Shown in pieces: positions 41,707 through 49,087 of a DNA stretch of 64,000 nucleotides. The notes beneath the pieces are model-generated. The model was not told where the DNA came from, searched no databases, and saw nothing but the letters and a program-made list of their open reading frames with translations. Position 1 is the stretch's first letter, and the number at the start of each line of letters is the position of its first letter. The translations under genes were made by a program, and so were the position numbers. This DNA comes from Clostridium sp. CAG:417 (GTDB lineage: Bacteria > Bacillota_I > Bacilli_A > RF39 > UBA660): the NCBI GenBank assembly GCA_000432835.1, contig FR890367.1, forward strand, positions 1-64,000, read 5' to 3'.

Positions 41707-42324
41707 ATGGAAAAACTTACCGAAAGTCAGTATAATATCCTACAAGTCTTAAAAAAATTGATAGCTGAAAGAGGTTTTCCTCCTACTGTTAGGGAAATTG
41801 GAGAAGCTGCTCATTTGTCATCACCTGCAACTACGCATTTTCATTTAAATAAATTAGCAGAAAAGGGATATATTGAGAAGGGTAATGGAAAAAACAGAAC
41901 TATTAAACTGTTAGTAGAAAATGAATTTTTACAAAAAGATGATGATATTGTTGATGTTCCTCTACTTGGAAAGGTTACAGCTGGTTCTCCTATAGAGGCT
42001 ATTGAGATGCCTAATGAGTTCTTTCCTTTACCTGCTAACTTGATTGCTGGCAAAAAAGAAGTATTTACTTTAAAGGTAAGTGGTGAAAGTATGATTAATG
42101 TCGGAATTTATGATGGTGACATTTTAATCGTAGAAAGAAAAAATACAGCTGTTAATGGAGAAACAGTTGTAGCGATGAATGAAAATAATGAAGTTACAGT
42201 GAAGACTTTTTACAAGGAAAAAGATCATTTCAGATTGCAACCAGAAAATGATACCATGGCTCCAATTATTTTGGATAAGGTTACTATCTTAGGTAAGGCA
42301 ATCGGATTATATAGAAAATTTTAA
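41707..42324 (+). CDS. lexA: LexA repressor
   Basis: 205 residues, standard LexA size. Represses SOS genes until RecA-stimulated self-cleavage. The N-terminal winged helix (MEKLTESQYNILQVLKKLIA, RGFPPTVREIGEAAHLSSPA) binds DNA. The cleavage site is Ala92-Gly93 in KVTAGSPIEA. The catalytic dyad is Ser128 in SGESMI and Lys166 in EVTVKTF. All are intact, so it should be SOS-inducible. GAGGAGTGATAAT precedes the ATG. Monocistronic, ending in a strong bidirectional terminator. Confidence 0.95.
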   Translation: MEKLTESQYNILQVLKKLIAERGFPPTVREIGEAAHLSSPATTHFHLNKLAEKGYIEKGNGKNRTIKLLVENEFLQKDDDIVDVPLLGKVTAGSPIEAIEMPNEFFPLPANLIAGKKEVFTLKVSGESMINVGIYDGDILIVERKNTAVNGETVVAMNENNEVTVKTFYKEKDHFRLQPENDTMAPIILDKVTILGKAIGLYRKF

Positions 42325-42360
42325 AAGAGGTTACACATTTTAAAATGTAATCTCTTTTTA
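42320..42360. terminator. Bidirectional terminator between lexA and the unknown paralogue pair
   Basis: Thirteen-base-pair stem from AAAAGAGGTTACA (42323-42335) with TGTAATCTCTTTT (42346-42358), one G-T pair, and T-runs on both strands. It contains the stop codons of both convergent genes at its edges. Confidence 0.88.
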
Positions 42361-43188
42361 TTTGTTCTTTTTAATTTTACTATAATCTTTATTTGCAGAA
42401 TTAGGCCTCTTAATATCTAAATACATTCTCAATAGCTTGTGCCTTATATTCTCATTTTGATAACTAATATTGCAAATAGCAATTATATCATTGTGAGGAT
42501 TTAAAAGCTCTTCTAGTTCCGTATCACATATTAACTCATTATTTAAGACATTCTCTTTATAATTATTAATTAAGTCTAATATAATATCTGTATAACAAAT
42601 TTCATCTGAAAAGAATAATTCTGACATGGTGTTTGAAAAAGATATAATATTTTCTTCTGCTACATCACCATTGTTTGACGAAGATATGCTTTCATCATAC
42701 TCTTCTAAAAATTCATGTAGAGTTAATGGTGCGGCATAATAAAGATAATCAAGAATATGTAATTTGGAGACTTGCTTTAAATAATCATATTTTATTTTGC
42801 AATCGTTTAGTATTCTTCTTTGTTCACTTGAATCTAGAGATGTAAAGAAAATAGATGAATTAAGCATTTCAATTAAACCATATGTATTCTCATTTATATA
42901 GAGTTCAAGATCATCAATATCATTAATATTTTCCTCATAAAAGCGAATGGTTTCTTTATCCTCTTCTTCATAATTATTATCCATAATACTAGTAAATAAT
43001 AATTTATAATCATCTAAAAAAATAATACTTATAATACTTTGATATAATTTCTCATTTTCCTTTAATACTTCAAACATTGGTAGTACTTTATCACATATTA
43101 AATCATAGTCATCTGATGTAGATAATTCCTTTTTAAATAAATTAGAAATTTCATTTCTTAAAATGAATGTGGCATTATTAAAATTCAT
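42358..43188 (-). CDS. Unknown acidic helical protein, paralogue of the next gene upstream
   Basis: 276 residues from the ATG at 43188 (GGAGGAACAAGTACTT upstream; the alternative TTG six codons earlier overlaps that ribosome site). Not recognised as a known family. Rich in Glu, Asp, Asn and Ile, predicted all-helical, with no signal peptide, membrane helix or metal motif. Two stretches mirror its neighbour at 43178-44167: FFTSLDSSEQRRILNDCK then YDYLK, and SNTMSELFFSDEICYTDIIL followed by INNYKENVL. So the two genes look like an old tandem duplication. The start overlaps the upstream gene by 11 bases. Confidence 0.75.
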   Translation of the reverse strand: MNFNNATFILRNEISNLFKKELSTSDDYDLICDKVLPMFEVLKENEKLYQSIISIIFLDDYKLLFTSIMDNNYEEEDKETIRFYEENINDIDDLELYINENTYGLIEMLNSSIFFTSLDSSEQRRILNDCKIKYDYLKQVSKLHILDYLYYAAPLTLHEFLEEYDESISSSNNGDVAEENIISFSNTMSELFFSDEICYTDIILDLINNYKENVLNNELICDTELEELLNPHNDIIAICNISYQNENIRHKLLRMYLDIKRPNSANKDYSKIKKNK

Positions 43189-44167
43189 AAGTACTTGTTC
43201 CTCCAATATCCTTTAACTTTTGTTTTATTTTTGGCTTACAGTTATTAATATAATTACTATTTGCTTCAGACTTAAAGGTATCAGTATAATTATAAATACT
43301 ATCGTATAATTCTAAAATAAGAATTTCTTGAAAGGTGAAATTTTCTCCAATTTCTGCCATCACATATTCTAAATCCCATTTTTCTATTTTATTTAGTAGT
43401 TCATCATTAGTATTGTCAACTTTATAATATTTGCTTTTAAACAACATGTTTTTATAATACTCTTTAATTATTGGTAACATTAAATCATAATAATTATCTG
43501 GGTCACTATAATATAAAGAATGAAGGGTACTAGAAATTTCTGATACTGATTTTTTCTTGGCCTCTTCTTCATTATATTTTAAATTTTTATCAAATAATAT
43601 TTTTATGTTTTCTTTTGTATATCTACAAGTATAATAAAATCCTTCTATGTAATGATAAGGAAAAAATTTTTTTAAATAGTCATTTAAATCTTTATTATCT
43701 AAAAATAACTTTCTTTTATTAAAATATGACATTTTCTGAAACTCTTCAAATGATGATACAAAATCACAAATATATGAAGGAACATTTTCTATTTGATTTA
43801 AAAGATCGTTTATATTTTTTACACTTGATTTAAATTCTTCAAAAATTTGTTTTTCTTCATCATAAAAATCATTTTCTTCATTGTTATTAATGAGACAAAA
43901 ATCATGATAAAACATACCTAATAATAATTTATACTCTTTGTAATTTCTTATTTTCATTTTCTGAAAAACGAGAAGAAGTGCTCCCTCATATTCTTCTTCT
44001 ACATGCTCATAAAAATTTTTGTTGTCTTTTAAGTCACTAAATCTAGTCTCTTTATTAGCAACTCTTATATTACATTTTCTTTCTAAACTTCTAAGTTCTT
44101 TTTGAATTTGTGAGCGTAAATCTATAGTCGGAGTTGTCGTATCATTTATATAATATTTATTAGGCAT
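43178..44167 (-). CDS. Unknown helical protein, paralogue of the downstream gene
   Basis: 329 residues from the ATG at 44167 (GAGGTGATGTAT upstream; three earlier in-frame codons are inside the ribosome site). No family recognised. Asn/Lys/Glu-rich and helical, soluble. It shares with 42358-43188 a block FQKMSYFNKRKLFLDNKDLN then DYLKKFFPYHYIEGFYY, and a block ISSTLHSLYYSDPDNYYDLM followed by IIKEYYKNMLF. It begins 14 bases after tcdA's stop and could be part of a unit with 44888-45676, tcdA and the downstream paralogue. The first 40 residues (TPTIDLRSQIQKELRSLERK) look coiled coil. Confidence 0.75.
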   Translation of the reverse strand: MPNKYYINDTTTPTIDLRSQIQKELRSLERKCNIRVANKETRFSDLKDNKNFYEHVEEEYEGALLLVFQKMKIRNYKEYKLLLGMFYHDFCLINNNEENDFYDEEKQIFEEFKSSVKNINDLLNQIENVPSYICDFVSSFEEFQKMSYFNKRKLFLDNKDLNDYLKKFFPYHYIEGFYYTCRYTKENIKILFDKNLKYNEEEAKKKSVSEISSTLHSLYYSDPDNYYDLMLPIIKEYYKNMLFKSKYYKVDNTNDELLNKIEKWDLEYVMAEIGENFTFQEILILELYDSIYNYTDTFKSEANSNYINNCKPKIKQKLKDIGGTSTYEF

Positions 44168-44180
44168 ATACATCACCTCA

Positions 44181-44888
44181 TTATTGTTTATTATCTTTAG
44201 TAAGAGTTTTTATAATATAACTTGAAATAAGTAATCCAGCACTAGGAGGCACAAATGAGTTAGAGGGTATTACACCATGAATTTTATTTTTGGGTACTTC
44301 TCTACTACACATTACATATAGCTTTTTATTAATTTTTTGGTCTTTTAGGTATTTTCTTATTCTTCGTGCGATAGGATCACCAGATGTTTTCATTACATCA
44401 ATGATTTCTAAATCTTCAGGATTTTGTCTATTTCCAGTTCCCATGGAGGAAATTATTTTAATGTTGTTTTTAAGACAATATTTAATTACATTTTCTTTAA
44501 CTTTAATACTATCACAACAATCAGCAACATAATCTATATGATAGTTAAATAGTTCTTTATAATTTTCTTCGGTAATTAATTTATTAATACAAATTACTTC
44601 ACATAGAGGATTTATATCTTTAATTCTTTCTTTAAAACATTCTGTTTTATATTTACCTATCGTTGATGAGAGTGCTATTATTTGTCTATTGATATTTGTT
44701 ATATCAACAGTATCATAGTCTACTAAAATAAGGGTACCTATATTTGAACGAGCAAGAGATTCAACTACATATCCTCCTACTCCTCCTAATCCTAGAACAA
44801 GGATTGTTTTTTTTGATAAGTCGTTTACTTTTTCTTTTCCAAAATAGGCTTCTAATCTTATAAAACGGTTTTCATTAATACTTTTCAT
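44181..44888 (-). CDS. tcdA: tRNA threonylcarbamoyladenosine dehydratase TcdA
   Basis: 235 residues, E1-like ThiF/MoeB superfamily, TcdA (CsdL) subgroup. It adenylates the carboxyl of t6A37 and cyclises it to ct6A in ANN tRNAs. RFIRLEAYFGKEKV at the start and GLGGVGGYVVESLARSNIG (nucleotide loop, about 33-51) are typical. DYDTVDITNINRQ and ADCCDSIKVKENVI follow, then SSMGTGNRQNPEDLEI and DPIARRIRK, and the C-terminal GVIPSNSFVPPSAGLLIS. Pairs logically with mtaB in the window, which acts on the same t6A base. The ATG overlaps the upstream stop by one base (TAATG). Confidence 0.9.
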   Translation of the reverse strand: MKSINENRFIRLEAYFGKEKVNDLSKKTILVLGLGGVGGYVVESLARSNIGTLILVDYDTVDITNINRQIIALSSTIGKYKTECFKERIKDINPLCEVICINKLITEENYKELFNYHIDYVADCCDSIKVKENVIKYCLKNNIKIISSMGTGNRQNPEDLEIIDVMKTSGDPIARRIRKYLKDQKINKKLYVMCSREVPKNKIHGVIPSNSFVPPSAGLLISSYIIKTLTKDNKQ

Positions 44889-45676
44889 TAGGCTGCATCA
44901 TCCTCATAAACTTTTACTTTTTTCTTGGCGCTATGAATTATATCTAGTGGTTTATTACTAACTGTTTTATATAAATATGATAATTTAGAGTATTCTCTTT
45001 GATTATTTCTAGCAATGTCATAATAATGTTTTAAGTTTATATAGTCTTTACTATTAACTGGCTCTAAAAATTCTAAAATTCTTTCAAAATCAGCAAGTGA
45101 AATGATTGATTTATTTATAATAGTAAAATCAAATTGATCAAAATCTTTAATTAATCTGAATAACTTACCTAAATTATTATCTGAAATATATTTACTAATA
45201 TTTAATCGTTCTAAATTGGCAGATGCATATTCTATCTTCTCTAATCTAGATTCTGAAATTATGTCAAACACCTGAAGTTTTTTTAAATCAAGATAACGAT
45301 TTTTTTGATTTGGAGTTCTATTTTTTAAATCTAGGATAAGAGTTCCTATAAGACTATCAAAACCATCAGAAATTTTATCAGTGATTTTAGTAATTCTGTA
45401 AACGTCATATTTATTATTGTCATCTGTTTTGGTTGATACCAAAATGCTTTTAGTCCCTGATTTAGAACTTAGGCGAACAAATTCCATTACTGATGATGTT
45501 GTTGATGTTGTAAGGTGTTTTAAGTTTAAATATTCATAATAACTATTACCGTTTACAACTATGTCACTTGGTCTAATGTCTTTTGTATAAAATTCATCAC
45601 TTACTTTTACTGCATTTTTTAGATTTACCTCAACATTTAATATTCTGTTACGATTAATTATAGGAAGTACTAGCAT
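44888..45676 (-). CDS. Conserved-looking protein of unknown function
   Basis: 262 residues from the ATG at 45676 (GAGGTGATTTAT upstream; three earlier in-frame codons rejected). Not recognised. The first 130 residues look like a beta-rich domain (LVLPIINRNRILNVEVNL, RPSDIVVNGNSYYEYLNL, SILVSTKTD), the rest helical with a basic end (SAKKKVKVYEDDAA). No signal peptide or membrane helix. It heads a unit with tcdA through a one-base overlap, and has a good promoter directly upstream. The VLPI start and short basic helices do not point to a catalytic family. Confidence 0.72.
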   Translation of the reverse strand: MLVLPIINRNRILNVEVNLKNAVKVSDEFYTKDIRPSDIVVNGNSYYEYLNLKHLTTSTTSSVMEFVRLSSKSGTKSILVSTKTDDNNKYDVYRITKITDKISDGFDSLIGTLILDLKNRTPNQKNRYLDLKKLQVFDIISESRLEKIEYASANLERLNISKYISDNNLGKLFRLIKDFDQFDFTIINKSIISLADFERILEFLEPVNSKDYINLKHYYDIARNNQREYSKLSYLYKTVSNKPLDIIHSAKKKVKVYEDDAA

Positions 45677-45700
45677 ATAAATCACCTCAATATATCGCTT

Positions 45701-45729
45701 ATTATAACATATTTCATGTTTTTTTACAA
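45701..45729 (-). promoter_or_regulatory. Promoter of the 44888-45676 gene and tcdA
   Basis: Minus strand: -35 TTGTAA at 45729-45724, 17-base spacer, -10 TATAAT at 45706-45701. It lies after the terminator of the 6S-like RNA, so the two are separate transcripts. Confidence 0.7.
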
Positions 45730-45747
45730 AAAATATGTAAAATATGC

Positions 45748-45778
45748 AAAAAAAAATGCCAAAGGAGCGTTCTTGGCA
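45748..45778 (-). terminator. Terminator of the 6S-like RNA
   Basis: Minus strand stem ATGCCAA/TTTGGCAT with a 9-nt loop (GAACGCTCC), followed by nine T. The loop is also the partner of the RNA 5' end, so this hairpin and the closing stem compete. Confidence 0.85.
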
Positions 45779-45936
45779 TAACGATAAAACCTGCTCTTAT
45801 ATACAGGTGGGTATCTCTAGCCTATCTTTAGGATTCCTATTAATAAACAGGCATTCAACACGGATAAACTTTATCAAGATTCCCTTATCGTCTCTTTAGT
45901 CGGTTTTATAATTGCTAGTATCGCATCCTTTAGACA
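45748..45936 (-). ncRNA. 6S-like regulatory RNA candidate (ssrS)
   Basis: The 361-base gap between genes holds a transcript of about 185 nt with its own promoter (45942-45971) and a terminator whose hairpin ATGCCAA/TTTGGCAT is followed by nine T. The RNA folds as a nested rod. The 5' end AAAGGATGCG (45931-45922) pairs with CGCTCCTTT (45769-45761). ATAAAACC (45909-45902) pairs with GGTTTTAT (45791-45784). GGGAATCTT (45884-45876) pairs with AGATACCC (45816-45809), and GCCT (45852-45849) pairs with AGGC (45823-45820) around the apical loop. A small hairpin ACCTG/CAGGT sits in the 3' strand between the second and third stems. Closing stem, central bubble with a 3' hairpin and apical stem are the 6S RNA plan. 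No riboswitch core, tmRNA, RNase P or SRP signature was seen. Confidence 0.6.
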
Positions 45937-45941
45937 ATTAT

Positions 45942-45971
45942 ATTGTACCACATATCTAATATTTTATACAA
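45942..45971 (-). promoter_or_regulatory. Promoter of the 6S-like RNA
   Basis: Minus strand: -35 TTGTAT at 45971-45966, 18-base spacer, -10 TACAAT at 45947-45942 with an extended TGG immediately before it. Predicted start near 45935. Confidence 0.65.
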
Positions 45972-46046
45972 CCTTATAATATTTATTTTACTAAATTTTA
46001 CATTTTCTTATTATTTTTTATTGCATATATTACTGTAGGTGATTTT

Positions 46047-46808
46047 ATGTATTTTAAAAGCAAAGATATCCAAATGTATTATGAAAAATATGGAAATGGC
46101 AATGATATAATGTTAATACTTCCTGGTTGGGGTGAAACACGTAAGACTTTTAATAAAATTATTGAGTATTATAAAAATATTTATACTATTTATATTATGG
46201 ATTATCCTGGTTTTGGAAACACTAAATTTCCAAGTGGGGATTTAACAATTTATGATTATGCCCTCTTAATAAAAGAGTTTATGATTTCTGAAAAGATTAG
46301 CAATCCAGTTTTACTTGCCCATTCTTTTGGTGGAAGAATAGCCATTATTTTAACTGGTTATTTTAATATTAAAATAGAGAAAATGATACTTATGGATATA
46401 GCGGGAATTAGAAGAAAAAGTATTAAACGATGGTTGAAACAAAAAATTTATAAATTTAGAAAAAAATGTAATGTATTTTTACCAAAGCGGTTTAGAAAAA
46501 ATTATTTAAAACGCCTTAAAAATAAATATGGTTCGACTGACTATAATAGTTTAGGAAAGAATATGATTAAAACTTTTACTAATGTTATCAATGAAGATTT
46601 AAGAAAATATGTTAACAAAATAAGCAGTGAGGTTTTGTTAATTTGGGGAATGAGAGATATAGATACACCATTAAAAGATGGATACTTTTTTAATAAAAAG
46701 ATAAAAGATTCGGCCTTAATTATATTTCCTTATGGTACTCATTTTACATACTTAGAATATCATATACAAATTCTTAGTATCATTGATTGCTTTGTTAATA
46801 ACACGTAA
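46047..46808 (+). CDS. Alpha/beta-hydrolase fold protein
   Basis: 253 residues. Substrate unknown. The fold elements are in order: oxyanion region LPGWGETRKTF, strand DYPGFGNTKFP, nucleophile elbow AHSFGGR (Ser near 93), acid in WGMRDIDTP and catalytic His in YGTHFTYLE. A cap insertion (about 125-175) is very basic (KRWLKQKIYKFRKKCN). No signal peptide, so cytoplasmic. AGGTGATTTT precedes the ATG. Single plus-strand gene, divergent from the 6S-like RNA and convergent with proS across a strong terminator. It could be an esterase or a thioesterase-like enzyme; the sequence does not decide. Confidence 0.85.
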   Translation: MYFKSKDIQMYYEKYGNGNDIMLILPGWGETRKTFNKIIEYYKNIYTIYIMDYPGFGNTKFPSGDLTIYDYALLIKEFMISEKISNPVLLAHSFGGRIAIILTGYFNIKIEKMILMDIAGIRRKSIKRWLKQKIYKFRKKCNVFLPKRFRKNYLKRLKNKYGSTDYNSLGKNMIKTFTNVINEDLRKYVNKISSEVLLIWGMRDIDTPLKDGYFFNKKIKDSALIIFPYGTHFTYLEYHIQILSIIDCFVNNT

Positions 46809-46839
46809 AAAGGTCTTTAGTTATTACTAAAGGCCTTTT
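46808..46839. terminator. Bidirectional terminator between the hydrolase gene and proS
   Basis: Thirteen-base-pair stem AAAAGGTCTTTAG/CTAAAGGCCTTTT (one U-G) with a 6-nt loop. The proS stop codon is at its edge. Confidence 0.88.
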
Positions 46840-48268
46840 AATATTGGATTCCCCAAACTACATAATATTTGGCTTCACTTCCACAACAAACGCATTTATC
46901 ATCAATAAGTGCTTTATTTTCTAATATACATCTTGATTTACAACCTCTGATTTCTTTAATTTTTTCTTCACATTTAGGATTTCCGCACCACATAGCGTGA
47001 ATAAATCCTGGTTGAGTTTCAAGAATTTGCTTTATTTCATCTAAATTATGAGCTTCAAATGTCAATTTGTCTCTTCTTTCTTTTGCTCTTTCATACATAT
47101 CGTGTTGAATTATTTCTAATAGATCTTTTGTATATTTTACAATATCAATATTCTTAGCAACATCCATTTTTTCTCTAGTGTCTCTTCTCGCAACAACAAT
47201 TTTATTTTGTGCTAAATCGCGTTCACCAATTTCTATTCTTACAGGAATTCCGTTTACTTCTGCTTCTGCAAATTTAAAGCCTGGTGATTTTTCGGTATCA
47301 TCTATATACGCAACTACACCATTATTTAGTAATTTTTCTTTATATTCTTCAGCTATCTTCTTTACTTCTTCACTTTTACCAATTGGAATAATAACTACCT
47401 GTTTTGGAGCAATACGAGGTGGTAAAACCAAACCATAATCATCACTATGAACCATGATTAAAGCTCCAATCATTCTTGTTGTTGTTCCCCATGATGTTTG
47501 GTAAACATATTCTTCTTTATTTTCTTTATTAGTAAATTTAACATCATAAGCTTTAGAAAATTTCTGTCCAAAATAATGTGATGTTCCAGCTTGTAAACTA
47601 ACTCCATTATACATTAGAGCTTCATTTGTTAGTGTATATTCAGCACCAGAAAATTTTTCTTTTTCAGTCTTTTTTCCTCTAATGGAAGGGATTGCTAAGA
47701 CATTATTATGAAAGTCATGGTAAACTCCCATCATTTGATCTGTTTCTTTTTCAGCTTCTTCTTTAGTAGCATGTACTGTGTGACCTTCTTGCCATAAGAA
47801 CTCACGACTTCTAAGGAATGGTCTAGTTTCTTTTTCCCAACGGAAAACATTGCACCACTGATTGTATAACATTGGCAAATCACGATGAGACTTAACATGA
47901 TTATGATAATAATCACAGAAAAGTGTTTCACTTGTTGGACGAATACAAAGTTTCTCATCCAATTTTTTACTACCGCCTTCTGTTACCCAAGCGACTTCAG
48001 GGGCAAAGCCTTCTACTAAATCTTTTTCTTTATTTAACATATTTTCAGGTATTAATAAAGGCATTTGACAGTTCACATGTCCTAATTTTTTAAATTCTTG
48101 ATCCAAAATACTTTGCATTTTTTCCCAAATGGCATAACCGTTTGGCTCTATAACAATACATCCTTTAACAGAAGAATAATCTGCTAAATGAGCAGCTTTT
48201 ACAACATCTGTATACCATTTAGCAAAGTCAACATCTCGTGATGTTATTTTTTTATTATCTTTTTCCAT
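46838..48268 (-). CDS. proS: Prolyl-tRNA synthetase, archaeal/eukaryotic (ProS type 3) form
   Basis: 476 residues, against about 570 for the bacterial form with an INS editing domain; no editing insertion is present. Class II motifs: GCIVIEPNGYAIWEKMQ, CIRPTSETLFCDYYHNHVKSHRDLP, VFRWEKETRPFLRSREFLWQEGHTVHAT, SWGTTTRMIGALIMVHSDDYGLVLPPRIAP. The anticodon domain is followed by the family's C-terminal Cys-rich zinc segment (MWCGNPKCEEKIKE, then GCKSRCIL and CVCCGSEAKYYVVWGIQY). AGAGGGTAGT precedes the ATG. It follows yneF-sirA-tkt in reverse order of transcription: proS lies downstream of yneF? No: proS starts at 48268, just after the yneF stop at 48302, so it is last in that run of genes. Confidence 0.93.
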   Translation of the reverse strand: MEKDNKKITSRDVDFAKWYTDVVKAAHLADYSSVKGCIVIEPNGYAIWEKMQSILDQEFKKLGHVNCQMPLLIPENMLNKEKDLVEGFAPEVAWVTEGGSKKLDEKLCIRPTSETLFCDYYHNHVKSHRDLPMLYNQWCNVFRWEKETRPFLRSREFLWQEGHTVHATKEEAEKETDQMMGVYHDFHNNVLAIPSIRGKKTEKEKFSGAEYTLTNEALMYNGVSLQAGTSHYFGQKFSKAYDVKFTNKENKEEYVYQTSWGTTTRMIGALIMVHSDDYGLVLPPRIAPKQVVIIPIGKSEEVKKIAEEYKEKLLNNGVVAYIDDTEKSPGFKFAEAEVNGIPVRIEIGERDLAQNKIVVARRDTREKMDVAKNIDIVKYTKDLLEIIQHDMYERAKERRDKLTFEAHNLDEIKQILETQPGFIHAMWCGNPKCEEKIKEIRGCKSRCILENKALIDDKCVCCGSEAKYYVVWGIQY

Positions 48269-48301
48269 ACTACCCTCTTTTCTTATAACAGAAAAAAACT
48301 A

Positions 48302-48511
48302 TTACATATATTTACTCATAGATTTCATCATTTGATTTATTTGCTTTTGATTAGGCTTTCTACCCATTTGACTCATTAAATCTTTAATCATAGTTTCATT
48401 AATAGGCGGGTTTTTCTTTAAATATTTTTTTGTAACAGTACGGGCAATAAAAAAGCCAATAACTGCTCCAATAATTAAACCAATTAATACTAATAATATA
48501 TCATGTAACAT
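48302..48511 (-). CDS. yneF: YneF/UPF0154 small membrane protein
   Basis: 69 residues. One membrane helix (ILLVLIGLIIGAVIGFFIAR) is followed by TVTKKYLKKNPPINETMIKD and MMSQMGRKPNQKQINQMMK-like text (MSQMGRKPNQKQINQMM), the UPF0154 signature. Function unproven; in Bacillus it lies after sirA and tkt, exactly as here. AAAAGGAGAGATTAT precedes the ATG. The basic cytoplasmic tail suggests a role at the inner face of the membrane. Confidence 0.88.
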   Translation of the reverse strand: MLHDILLVLIGLIIGAVIGFFIARTVTKKYLKKNPPINETMIKDLMSQMGRKPNQKQINQMMKSMSKYM

Positions 48512-48583
48512 ATAATCTCTCCTTTTCCTCTTATATTTTACTAGATTTTTCTTTATTCGTAAAGGGTGAGTTATAATGAAGTC

Positions 48584-49027
48584 TTAATAAGTACCTATTA
48601 ATTTATTATTTTTATAAATATCTTTTAAAAAGAAATAGTCGTTATTTGCAAAATCACAAACAAAAAAATTAGGATTTTCTTTATATAAACCTTTAAAAAA
48701 ATAATTTTGATCTTTACTAGTACTTATTTTAATATATGTTTTCTTTACTTCCATAGTAGTTATTTCTGATAAGTAGAAGTTATTATATATATGTACGTTA
48801 CATCTTTTACTATATGGAATGTCTTGGTGTAATGTAATAAAGAGACGACGATCTAATTCTTCTTTTGGAAGAGGTTTTATTAATTGATAAAAAAGATGCT
48901 TTCCATATATTATATTGTCTTTTTTGATGGTATATACCTGTTTTAAAAGATTATAAAGGGAAATTTCATAATTATAATATAAAGCTAAATATTCTTCTCT
49001 AATATCAAATACAAAAAAAGTTCTCAT
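48584..49027 (-). CDS. SirA-like protein (inhibitor of DnaA in Bacillus)
   Basis: 147 residues, the same size as Bacillus SirA (148). The N-terminus RTFFVFDIREEYLALYYNYE followed by SLYNLLKQVY matches SirA in pattern (short aromatic start, KEEF or REEY, then an aromatic YY/HYF element). RRLFITLHQDIPYSKRCNVH and DFANNDYFFL correspond to later conserved parts. Bacillus SirA binds domain I of DnaA to block new rounds of replication during sporulation. The gene order tkt, sirA, yneF is the Bacillus order, which strengthens the call. No membrane helix. GGTGATAAA precedes the ATG. Sequence similarity is low, so a different function is possible. Confidence 0.6.
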   Translation of the reverse strand: MRTFFVFDIREEYLALYYNYEISLYNLLKQVYTIKKDNIIYGKHLFYQLIKPLPKEELDRRLFITLHQDIPYSKRCNVHIYNNFYLSEITTMEVKKTYIKISTSKDQNYFFKGLYKENPNFFVCDFANNDYFFLKDIYKNNKLIGTY

Positions 49028-49087
49028 TTTATCACCTATTTCTATTTAAGTATAAAATTTGAGAACAAGATTTTTTGTCGAATTATA

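Noticed and set aside
45748..45936. Known riboswitch (TPP, SAM, lysine, M-box, c-di-AMP, T-box), tmRNA, RNase P RNA or SRP RNA
   Set aside because: None of their core sequences was found by eye, and the following gene has a separate promoter, so a cis riboswitch is less likely than a free-standing 6S-like RNA.
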